Origin: Microbacterium lacus
GTDB taxonomy: Bacteria; Actinomycetota; Actinomycetes; Actinomycetales; Microbacteriaceae
DNA: 64,000 bases
Direction of reading: 5' to 3'
Assembly: GCF_002812805.1 (NCBI RefSeq)
Contig: NZ_NMUM01000005.1
Location: 372,001-436,000 of the forward strand
The translations under genes were made by a program, and so were the position numbers. The notes under the pieces are model-generated. The model ran no database searches, was not told where the DNA came from, and saw only the letters and a list, made by a program, of their open reading frames with translations. This document shows, one piece after another, positions 57,006-64,000 of the stretch; the stretch's first letter is position 1, and every line of letters begins with the position of its first letter.

Positions 57006-58274
57006 CTACGAAGAAACCGCGGAACGTTTGTGCGTGGCTGACACCTGAGGGCGTCTGCGCGTGTCGGTCGCCGCGATCTGACCCAGAATCAGGGCCGACT
57101 GCAGGATCAGCGCTTCGCGGGCGCCCGTGGCGTCCCAGCCGATGACCTCGCTGACCCGCTTGAGGCGGTAGCGGACGGTGTTGGGGTGCACGAAGAGCTC
57201 ACGCGCCGTCGCCTCGAGTGAGCGTCCGTTGTCGAGGTAGCTCCAGAGGGTCGTGACGAGATCGGGGGAGTGCGCCTGCAGGGGCCGATAGATCCGCTCG
57301 ACCAGCGTTTGCTTCGCGAGCGCATCGCCGGCAAGGGCGCGCTCGGGCAGCAGATCATCGGCCTCGACGGGTCGAGGAGCGTTCCGCCACGCACGAGCCA
57401 CGGCGAAGCCCGCGAGAGCCGCGCGGGCGCTCGCGCTGGCATCGACGAGCGCCGGCACGGCCGGGCCCAGGACGAGGTGTCCCGGACCGAACCCGGGCTC
57501 GAGACGCGTCGCGATCTCGGGAAACGGCAGGTCGGGCGCCGGCTCTTCACCGCGGGCGACCGAGTCCGAGCGGCCCATGACCAAAACGAGCCGCGAACCC
57601 TGCACGCCGATCAGCACGTCGACGCCCAGCTTGCGGGCGATACGGCGCAGGTGGTCGACGTCGAACTGCGAGGGTGTCGTGCCGACGAGCACGCAGACTT
57701 CGCCGTGACCGTGCCAGCCGAGGGCTGCGATGCGGCTGGGCAGCTCGGCATCGGCCTCGCCGGTCAGGATCGAGTCGACGACGAGCGCCTCCAGCCGCGC
57801 GTCCCACAACCCGCGCGCTTCGGCCGCCCGGGCGTAGACATCCGCTGCCGCGAAGGCGACATCGCGCGAATACTTCAGGATCGCCTCGCGGATGCTTCCG
57901 CCCCGGCCGGTGACGCGTTCTTCCGTGACCTCGACCGTCACGCGGATGAGCTGCAGGGTCTGCTGCAGGCTGACGCTCCGCAGCAACTCGCGCGGGGCCG
58001 CGGCGAAGATGTCCGCCGCGATCCACGGGGTCGACTCAGGGTCTTCGTACCACTGGATGAAAGAGGTGATGCCCGCCTGAGCCACGAGGCCGACCGCGGA
58101 CCGCCGCCCCGGCGGCATCTCGCGATACCAGGGCAGCGTGTCCTCCAGCCGGTTCAGCGTCGCCGTGGCGAGGTCGCCGGAGATGCGCCGCAGCCAGGTG
58201 AGGGTCGCCGCCTTCTCGTCGGCCACCGTCTTGGCGATCGCCGCTTCCTCGTCGGCGCCCGTGGTCCCCGGCAC
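57006..58274 (-). CDS. fasR: PucR-type transcriptional regulator of fatty-acid synthesis (FasR-like)
   Basis: A 422-residue regulator. A central GGDEF-like/CdaR region (about 170-300) is followed by a C-terminal PucR helix-turn-helix: ATARELFVHPNTVRYRLKRV. In Streptomyces the PucR-like FasR gene precedes fabD-fabH-acpP-fabF and activates it; the order here is the same, so the role is inferred by synteny. It starts just after aceE on the same strand, 5 bp downstream of that gene's stop on the minus strand. Confidence 0.85.
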   Translation of the reverse strand: MPGTTGADEEAAIAKTVADEKAATLTWLRRISGDLATATLNRLEDTLPWYREMPPGRRSAVGLVAQAGITSFIQWYEDPESTPWIAADIFAAAPRELLRSVSLQQTLQLIRVTVEVTEERVTGRGGSIREAILKYSRDVAFAAADVYARAAEARGLWDARLEALVVDSILTGEADAELPSRIAALGWHGHGEVCVLVGTTPSQFDVDHLRRIARKLGVDVLIGVQGSRLVLVMGRSDSVARGEEPAPDLPFPEIATRLEPGFGPGHLVLGPAVPALVDASASARAALAGFAVARAWRNAPRPVEADDLLPERALAGDALAKQTLVERIYRPLQAHSPDLVTTLWSYLDNGRSLEATARELFVHPNTVRYRLKRVSEVIGWDATGAREALILQSALILGQIAATDTRRRPQVSATHKRSAVSS

Positions 58275-58279
58275 GCCGG

Positions 58280-61006
58280 TCAGCTCTCGCCGCCGGCGTT
58301 CCCGCTCGTTCCGGCGGTCACGTCGAACAGGCGGTACTTCTCGATCGCCTGGGCGACGAGCGACCGGTCGACGGCGCCCTGCTGCGCGAGTGCCTGCAGC
58401 GCTCGCACGACGATCGAGGGACCGTCGATCTTGAAGAAGCGTCGAGCAGCGGCACGCGTGTCCGAGAAGCCGAAGCCGTCGGCGCCGAGCGTGTAGAAGT
58501 CATGCTGCACCCAGGGCCGGATCTGGTCCTGAACGGCGTGCATGAAGTCGCTCACGGCGATGACGGGGCCGGGTGCCCCGGCGAGCTTCTCGGTGATGTA
58601 GGCCGTCTTCGGTTCTTCTTCCGGGTGCAGGAAGTTGTGCTCGTCGGCGGCCAGGCCGTCGCGGCGCAGCTCGGTCCACGACGTGACGGACCAGACATCC
58701 GCCGCCACACCCCAGTCGTCGCGCAGCAACTGCTGAGCTTCCTTGGCCCACGGCACACCGACGCCCGACGCGAGCAGCTGCGCGCGTGCGCCGTCGCCCT
58801 CACCGGTCGAGATGCGGTGGATGCCTCGGACGATCCCATCCACGTCGACACCCTCGGGCTCAGCGGGCTGCACGATGGGCTCGTTGTAGACCGTCAGGTA
58901 GTACATGACGTTCGGGTCGGGGTGCTGACCGCCGTACATGCGCTCGATGCCCGCGCGCACGATGTGCGCGATCTCGTAGCCGTAGGCAGGGTCGTACGAA
59001 ACCGTCGCGGGGTTCGTCGAGGCGAGCAGGTGCGAGTGTCCGTCGGCGTGCTGCAGGCCCTCACCGGTCAGCGTGGTGCGTCCGGCGGTGGCGCCGACGA
59101 CGAATCCGCGGGCCATCTGGTCGCCCGCCGCCCACTGGGCGTCGCCCGTGCGCTGGAAGCCGAACATCGAGTAGAAGACGTAGACCGGGATAAGCGGCTC
59201 GCCGTGGGTCGAGTACGACGTGCCGACACCCGTGAACGCCGCGAGCGCGCCGGCCTCGTTGATGCCGACGTGCAGGATCTGTCCCTGCGGGCTCTCCTTG
59301 TAGGCCAGGAGCAGCTCGCGGTCGACCGACGTGTAGTGCTGGCCGTTCGGGTTGTAGATCTTCGCGGTCGGGAAGAACGCGTCCATGCCGAACGTGCGCG
59401 CCTCGTCGGGGATGATCGGCACGATGCGGTGGCCGAAGTCCTTCGAGCGCAACAGGTCCTTCAGCAGACGGACGAAGGCCATGGTCGTGGCGACTTCTTG
59501 CGTGCCCGAACCCTTCTTGGGCATCGTGTACGCCGAGTCGTCCGGCAGCGTGAGGCCGACGTGGGTCGTGCGTCGCTCGGGCAGGAATCCGCCGAGGTCG
59601 CGGCGACGCTCGAGCAGGTACTGGATCGTCTCGTCCTGGGCGCCCGGGTTGTAGTACGGGGGCAGGTAGGGGTTCTCTTCGAGCTGGCCGTCCGAGATCG
59701 GAATGTGCATCTCGTCGCGGAAGTGCTTGAGGTCCTCGAGCGTCATCTTCTTCATCTGGTGCGTAGCGTTCCGCCCCTCGAAGTGCTTGCCGAGGCCGTA
59801 GCCCTTGATCGTCTTGGCGATGATGACGGTGGGCTGACCCTTGTGCTCCACGGCCGCCTTGTACGCGGCGTAGACCTTGCGGTAGTCGTGTCCGCCGCGC
59901 TTGAGGCCCCAGATCTTCTCGTCGGAGTAGTCCTTGACCAACGCGAGCGCGCGCTCGTCGCGACCGAAGAAGTTCTCGCGAACGTACGCACCGTTCTCGG
60001 TCTTGTAGGTCTGGTAGTCACCGTCGGGGGTGACGTTCATCAGGTTGAGCAGCGCGCCATCCGTGTCGCGTGAGAGCAGGTCGTCCCACTCGCGACCCCA
60101 AACGACCTTGATGACGTTCCAGCCGGCGCCGCGGAAGAAGCTCTCGAGCTCCTGGATGATCTTGCCGTTACCGCGCACCGGGCCGTCGAGGCGCTGGAGG
60201 TTGGCGTTGATGACGAAGGTCAGGTTGTCGAGGCCCTCGTTCGCCGCGACCTGCAGCTGTCCGCGGCTTTCGACCTCGTCCATTTCGCCGTCGCCAAGGA
60301 ACGCCCAGACATGCCCGTCCGAGACATCCTTGATGCCGCGGTTGGTCAGGTACTTGTTCGTCATCGCCTGGTAGATCGCGTTGATCGGTCCGAGACCCAT
60401 CGACACGGTCGGGAACTGCCAGAACTCCGGCATCAGGCGCGGGTGCGGGTACGACGGGATGCCGTTGGGCGCCGCGGACTTCTCCTGGCGGAAGCCGTCG
60501 AGCTGGGCCTCGGTCAGGCGGCCCTCGAGGAAGGCGCGCGCGTAGGTGCCGGGCGAGGCATGACCCTGGATGAAGATCTGGTCTCCGCCTGAGGGGTGGT
60601 CGTGGCCGCGGAAGAAGTGGTTGAACCCGACTTCGTAGAGCGCGGCCGACGAGGCGTAAGTGGAGATGTGCCCGCCAACGCCGATGCCGGGGCGCTGAGC
60701 GCGGTGCACGGTAACGGCGGCGTTCCAGCGGATCCAGGCGCGGTAGCGGCGCTCGATCTCTTCGTCACCGGGAAACTCGGGCTCGTTCTCGGGCGCGATG
60801 GTGTTGATGTAGTCCGTCGTCGGCACCATCGGGACGCCGAGGTGCAGATCATGCGACTTCTTCAGAAGGCTGAGCATCACCTCGCGTCCGCGGCCGTGGC
60901 CCTTCGCGTCGACGAGCTGCTGCAGGGATTCCTGCCACTCGGAAGTCTCTTCCGGGTCGCTGTCGGCGGCGTTCTGCGAGTAGGGATCCTGGTCGTGAAC
61001 AGTCAC
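58280..61006 (-). CDS. aceE: Pyruvate dehydrogenase E1 component (homodimeric)
   Basis: A 908-residue thiamine-diphosphate enzyme that decarboxylates pyruvate and feeds acetyl groups to E2. The TPP motif is GDGEMDE followed by [15 protein letters not shown]; the N-terminal domain, the central and the C-terminal transketolase-like domains are complete. The GTG at 61006 ([14 protein letters not shown]) has GAGAGG upstream; the frame is open further 5'. It supplies acetyl-CoA beside the fab operon. E2 and E3 genes are not in the window. Confidence 0.96.
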   Translation of the reverse strand: MTVHDQDPYSQNAADSDPEETSEWQESLQQLVDAKGHGRGREVMLSLLKKSHDLHLGVPMVPTTDYINTIAPENEPEFPGDEEIERRYRAWIRWNAAVTVHRAQRPGIGVGGHISTYASSAALYEVGFNHFFRGHDHPSGGDQIFIQGHASPGTYARAFLEGRLTEAQLDGFRQEKSAAPNGIPSYPHPRLMPEFWQFPTVSMGLGPINAIYQAMTNKYLTNRGIKDVSDGHVWAFLGDGEMDEVESRGQLQVAANEGLDNLTFVINANLQRLDGPVRGNGKIIQELESFFRGAGWNVIKVVWGREWDDLLSRDTDGALLNLMNVTPDGDYQTYKTENGAYVRENFFGRDERALALVKDYSDEKIWGLKRGGHDYRKVYAAYKAAVEHKGQPTVIIAKTIKGYGLGKHFEGRNATHQMKKMTLEDLKHFRDEMHIPISDGQLEENPYLPPYYNPGAQDETIQYLLERRRDLGGFLPERRTTHVGLTLPDDSAYTMPKKGSGTQEVATTMAFVRLLKDLLRSKDFGHRIVPIIPDEARTFGMDAFFPTAKIYNPNGQHYTSVDRELLLAYKESPQGQILHVGINEAGALAAFTGVGTSYSTHGEPLIPVYVFYSMFGFQRTGDAQWAAGDQMARGFVVGATAGRTTLTGEGLQHADGHSHLLASTNPATVSYDPAYGYEIAHIVRAGIERMYGGQHPDPNVMYYLTVYNEPIVQPAEPEGVDVDGIVRGIHRISTGEGDGARAQLLASGVGVPWAKEAQQLLRDDWGVAADVWSVTSWTELRRDGLAADEHNFLHPEEEPKTAYITEKLAGAPGPVIAVSDFMHAVQDQIRPWVQHDFYTLGADGFGFSDTRAAARRFFKIDGPSIVVRALQALAQQGAVDRSLVAQAIEKYRLFDVTAGTSGNAGGES

Positions 61007-61180
61007 ACGTGACCTCTCTTCGTGCCGGCAGATCGTGCCGGGGGAGTCTTGGCAGCGGCGTCTCGGCTTGTGGGCCGGGCGGGAACGCACACCTCTCTCA
61101 GCCTAGTCAGTTCCCGGCATCCCGCGCCCGTCCCGCGGGACGTCGTGCTGCGCGGTCTGCGGCGATGGGAGGATGACGGC

Positions 61181-61639
61181 ATGACTCTCGAGATCGGCGA
61201 CCAGGCTCCGGACTTCACGCTTCTGACCCGGGCGGGCGAGCCGCTCACGCTCAGCGAGGCCTGGCGCGAGTCGCCGGTCGTGCTCGTGTTCTTCCCTCTG
61301 GCTTTCTCGGGGCGGTGCCAGGGCGAGCTGTGCGAGATTCGCGACAACATCGCGGTTTTTGAGGATGCCTCGGTGCGCGTCATCGGGATCTCGGTCGACA
61401 GCCACCACGCGTTGCGTGCCTGGGCCGAGCAGCAGGGTTACGGCTTCGACCTGGTGTCGGACTTCTGGCCGCACGGCGAGGTCGCGCGGGCGTATGAGGT
61501 GTTCCTGGCGGATCGCGGCATCGCGACGCGGGCGAGCTTCTTGATCGACACGGAGGGTGTCGTGCGGTGGTCGGTCGTGAACGACCCGACGAGCCCGCGG
61601 CCGCTGTCGGCCTATCGCGAGGCGTTGGCCGCGTTGTGA
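61181..61639 (+). CDS. AhpE/Bcp-type peroxiredoxin
   Basis: A 152-residue thiol peroxidase close to mycobacterial AhpE. The active site is FFPLAFSGRCQGELCEIRDN with peroxidatic Cys46; the later segments SDFWPHGEVARAYEV and RASFLIDTEGVVRW are AhpE-like. A second Cys at 51 gives the Cys-x4-Cys spacing of two-Cys Bcp enzymes, which AhpE lacks. ATG 61181 follows GGGAGG. Divergent from aceE. Confidence 0.93.
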   Translation: MTLEIGDQAPDFTLLTRAGEPLTLSEAWRESPVVLVFFPLAFSGRCQGELCEIRDNIAVFEDASVRVIGISVDSHHALRAWAEQQGYGFDLVSDFWPHGEVARAYEVFLADRGIATRASFLIDTEGVVRWSVVNDPTSPRPLSAYREALAAL

Positions 61640-61686
61640 TCCTGGTTCGGGGTTGTGGGGGCTCGATCTTCTAGACTGGCCCATGA

Positions 61687-61759
61687 GGGCCTTTAGCTCA
61701 GCTGGTAGAGCGCCACGTTTACACCGTGGATGTCGTCGGTTCGATCCCGGCAGGGCCCA
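61687..61759 (+). tRNA. tRNA-Val (TAC)
   Basis: A 73-nt cloverleaf: acceptor GGGCCTT/AGGGCCC, anticodon stem CCACG/CGTGG with loop TTTACAC (anticodon TAC at 61720-61722), and T-loop TTCGATC. The genome continues CCTAG, so CCA is not encoded. The region after it (61760-61902) holds no gene, only two GCGGTCCCC copies, and may mark an island edge. Confidence 0.96.
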
Positions 61760-61902
61760 CCTAGAAAACACAGGGATCCCGGGGTTTCATTCACTCTCAG
61801 GTTTCTTAGCGCGGTCCCCCCGCGGTCCCCTGGCACGGCTTTACCCGCCCCCGATGACGCACCGGGTCAGGACAGCGATGCCGCGGGCCCGGGACAGGCG
61901 TG

Positions 61903-62775
61903 TCAGAGCTGTGTCTCCTTCTGGGTGACGGGCGCTTCGGCTATCCAGCTGCGCAGCATGTTGAGCGCGTCCGCGGACGATGAGCCGGGTTCGGTGAGGT
62001 AGGTGGTGAGGCGGATATCGGGCGCCGAGGGAAGTGTGAGTGATTCGAACCCGAGGGTCATCTCGCCGACGACGGGGTGATTGATCCGTTTAGAACCGGT
62101 GGTGTGGGTGCGGACGGTGTGGCTGCCCCACCAGGTGCGAAATTCTGTGCTGCGCGTGGCGAGTTCGCCGACGAGGCCGGAGAGTGCCTTGTCAGAAGGG
62201 TCGTGCCCCGCGCGCAGGCGCAGTGAGGAGACCATCTCTCGGGCGATCGTCTCCCAGTCGGCGTAGAAGTCTCTGGATGCCGGGTCGAGGAACAGATACC
62301 GGGCAGAGTTCACTGGTGGCTGACCCTCGGGAAACATGAATGGCAGAAGAGCGCGAGCGAGCGCGTTGGCCGCCAACGGTGTGCCGAGGGTGGAGAGTGC
62401 GACTGTCGGCACGTCACGCATGGTGTCGATGAGTTGGACGATCCTCGGAGGCACTGGGGTCTCTCGTCTAGCGCGTGGTGCTCGGACGGGTCCGGTCGCT
62501 GCCCGGGCGAGGTCGAAAAGGTGCTGTTGTTCGGCGTCGTTGAGCTGGAAGGCGTTCACGAGCGCGTAGAGCACGCTCTCCGAGACGCCGCCGAGGTCGC
62601 CACGCTCCATCCGCGTGTAGTACGCCGTCGAGACGCCGGCAAGCTGCGCGACTTCTTCGCGACGCAGACCAGGTACGCGTCGCTCTCCTGCGAAGACGGT
62701 CAGACCGGCTTTCTCGGGGGTGATGCGTCCGCGGAGTGCGGTCAGGAATTCCTGAACCTCGTGCCTGGTGTTCAT
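61903..62775 (-). CDS. XRE family regulator with MmyB-like ligand domain
   Basis: A 290-residue regulator. The N-terminal helix-turn-helix includes VPGLRREEVAQLAGVSTAYY and TRMERGDLGGVSESVL, and the C-terminal PAS-like MmyB domain (about 110-280; PTVALSTLGTPLAANALARA) binds a fatty-acid-like ligand in known members. ATG 62775 follows TACCGT (minus strand) by 7 nt. It is divergent from the aldo/keto reductase gene, and such regulators often control the adjacent oxidoreductase. Confidence 0.93.
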   Translation of the reverse strand: MNTRHEVQEFLTALRGRITPEKAGLTVFAGERRVPGLRREEVAQLAGVSTAYYTRMERGDLGGVSESVLYALVNAFQLNDAEQQHLFDLARAATGPVRAPRARRETPVPPRIVQLIDTMRDVPTVALSTLGTPLAANALARALLPFMFPEGQPPVNSARYLFLDPASRDFYADWETIAREMVSSLRLRAGHDPSDKALSGLVGELATRSTEFRTWWGSHTVRTHTTGSKRINHPVVGEMTLGFESLTLPSAPDIRLTTYLTEPGSSSADALNMLRSWIAEAPVTQKETQL

Positions 62776-62810
62776 ATGTCCGACGGTAGCCCGCGCTTCC
62801 GCGCCGCGGG

Positions 62811-62875
62811 AGTCCCTGTCATTCACCCCCAGCGCGGCAGTATCAATCACATTGTGGGGGTGAATGCTAGGGACT
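62811..62875. promoter_or_regulatory. Paired operator between MmyB regulator and aldo/keto reductase
   Basis: Left arm 62811-62830 (AGTCCCTGTCATTCACCCCC) and right arm 62856-62875 are reverse complements at 18 of 20 positions, with 25 nt between. Each arm lies just upstream of the expected -35 of the promoter on its side (-10 TACCGT for the regulator, TAGCGT at 62899-62904 for the reductase). Probably the regulator's own binding sites. Confidence 0.7.
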
Positions 62876-62910
62876 CTCACCTCGTTGTTGGCGGTGCTTA
62901 GCGTGGAGGC

Positions 62911-63792
62911 ATGACCACTTCAACGATCACTCTGAACAACGGGGTCGAGATCCCCGCCATCGGCCTCGGTGTCTTCCAGACCCCGCCCGAGGAGACCGTC
63001 GCCGCTGTCGCGACCGCGCTCCGCACCGGATACCGCCACATCGACACCGCTGCCGCCTACGGAAACGAGAAAGAGGTCGGCCAGGGCATCCGCGAATCCG
63101 GCGTTCCCCGCGAAGACATCTTCATCGAGTCCAAAGTGTGGATCAGCGACTACGGCTACGACGAGACCCTCCACGCGTTCGAGAAGAGCGCCGCGAAGCT
63201 GGGCGTCGACCAGATCGACCTGTTCATCCTGCACCAGGCGCTACCGTCCGAGTTCGACAAGACCATCGCCGCGTACAAGGCGCTCGAGCAGCTCCTCTCC
63301 GATGGGAAGGTCCGCGCGATCGGTGTCAGCAACTTCATGCCCGAGCACCTGACCCCGCTGCTCGAGCAGACCGACATCGTGCCGGCGGTTAACCAGATCG
63401 AGCTGCACCCGTACTTCCAACAGAAGGAGCTTGTCGCGTTCCACCAGGAGCACGGCATCACTACCCAGGCGTGGTCGCCCATCGGCGGAATCACCTCCTA
63501 CCGGGAATCCGCGAAGCGCAGCTTCGACGAGCCCGTCATCTTGACGATCGGTGAGAAGTACGGCAAGTCCGCCGCGCAGGTGATGCTCCGCTGGCATATC
63601 CAGAAGGGCGTGCAGGTCATCCCGAAATCGACCAAGGCGCACCGCATCGCGGAGAACTTCGACGTCTTCGACTTCGAACTCACCGCCGACGAGATCGCTC
63701 AGATCGACTCGCTCGACACCGGCGTCCGCGGTGGACCCGAGCCCGACTTCATCACCCTCGAAAACTTCGGAAAGCCGATCCCCGAGGCGTGA
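62911..63792 (+). CDS. Aldo/keto reductase
   Basis: A 293-residue NADPH-dependent oxidoreductase of the AKR5-like group (2,5-diketogluconate reductase type). The tetrad is complete: Asp45, Tyr50, Lys75 and His108; GVSNF and the late IPKST coenzyme loop (VIPKSTKAHRI) are present. It begins MTTSTITLNNGVEIPAIGLG. TAGCGT lies 6 nt before the ATG, which also has GGAGG. Likely under control of the divergent MmyB-type regulator. Confidence 0.95.
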   Translation: MTTSTITLNNGVEIPAIGLGVFQTPPEETVAAVATALRTGYRHIDTAAAYGNEKEVGQGIRESGVPREDIFIESKVWISDYGYDETLHAFEKSAAKLGVDQIDLFILHQALPSEFDKTIAAYKALEQLLSDGKVRAIGVSNFMPEHLTPLLEQTDIVPAVNQIELHPYFQQKELVAFHQEHGITTQAWSPIGGITSYRESAKRSFDEPVILTIGEKYGKSAAQVMLRWHIQKGVQVIPKSTKAHRIAENFDVFDFELTADEIAQIDSLDTGVRGGPEPDFITLENFGKPIPEA

Positions 63793-63860
63793 TCCAGCTG
63801 CGGGCGCGGACGACCCGAACGTTCGCGCCCGCTTCGCCCGACCTGGTCGAGAAGGAACGA

Positions 63861-64000
63861 ATGAATCGCCGCGACTTCCTCGCCGCCAGTGCTGTGCTCG
63901 GCGGCACAGTGCTCGCCTCCGTTCTTGCCGCCTGCACTCCGAATCGGGAGACCACCGTGACCACGCCGACCCCGACTGCAGAACCGACCGATGCTGCATC
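63861..64000 (+). CDS. Tat-exported lipoprotein, 5' part only
   Basis: The first 46 codons of a gene running off the window. MNRRDFLAASAVLGGTVLAS has the twin-arginine motif RRDFL and a hydrophobic core, followed by lipobox LAAC and a Thr/Pro-rich linker (TTPTPTAEPT). AAGGAA precedes the ATG. It is 68 bp after the aldo/keto reductase on the same strand and may share its transcript. The mature domain, and so the function, is not visible. Confidence 0.85.
   Translation, partial: MNRRDFLAASAVLGGTVLASVLAACTPNRETTVTTPTPTAEPTDAA

Overview
The window is about 64 kb of high-GC chromosomal DNA from an actinobacterium. GTG starts are frequent, and many genes have a TANNNT -10 hexamer 6-9 nt before the start codon, so their mRNAs are probably leaderless. 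Several gene orders are typical of this phylum: hrcA-dnaJ-rsmE-HIT-phoH-ybeY-corC-era, recO-uppS, dusB-dgt-dnaG and fasR-fabD-fabH-acpP-fabF. Protein content and style fit Microbacteriaceae (Microbacterium-like). That placement rests on recognition, not on a search. No rRNA, insertion sequence, prophage or CRISPR array was seen.

Layout. 1-2112 (minus): SRAP DNA-repair protease-like protein, App1-type phosphatase and DedA membrane protein. 2154-10622 (plus): pabB, leuS, comEA, comEC and holA (folate, translation, competence, replication). 10779-16952 (minus): rpsT, an alpha/beta hydrolase and a 1609-residue secreted nuclease/5'-nucleotidase. 17193-28325 (plus): lepA, DUF1990, hemW, then CIRCE-controlled hrcA-dnaJ with rsmE, HIT, phoH, ybeY, corC and era (heme, heat shock, rRNA maturation). 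28381-30553 (minus): an HNH/DUF222 protein and a lipoprotein. 30614-32489: leucine leader peptide and leuA. 32518-32793: an unusual intergenic array of 11 short repeats. 32802-40852: TRIC channel, recO, uppS, DsbA-like, glutathione peroxidase, dusB, dgt, dnaG. 40882-46953: lone ABC ATPase, tRNA-Asn abutting a TauE gene, orphan histidine kinase, def, NIPA-like transporter, tRNA-Met and two small unknown proteins. 46985-52435: four sugar-polymer genes (pyruvyl transferase-like, HEAT-GT4 fusion, GT1-like, GT2-like). 52714-61006: DUF3145, the type II fatty-acid operon with its regulator, and aceE. 61181-64000: peroxiredoxin, tRNA-Val, then an accessory-looking XRE/MmyB regulator with a divergent aldo/keto reductase and the start of a Tat lipoprotein.

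How the genes work together. aceE supplies acetyl-CoA next to the fab operon that consumes it. FasR is expected to control fab. The hrcA-era block couples heat-shock control with 16S rRNA processing and ribosome assembly (YbeY, Era, RsmE, PhoH).

The most novel signals are not genes. They are (i) an 11-copy repeat array with 21-22 nt spacing in two opposed halves after leuA, echoed by 21-nt-spaced repeats after leuS; (ii) 25-bp palindromes with a conserved loop and changing but still paired stems, found in two convergent gene gaps; (iii) a leucine leader peptide whose stop codon lies in a predicted kissing loop; (iv) a tRNA-Asn whose 3' end is 2 nt from the GTG of a transporter gene; and (v) clear operator-like inverted repeats before DUF3145 and between the MmyB regulator and the reductase.
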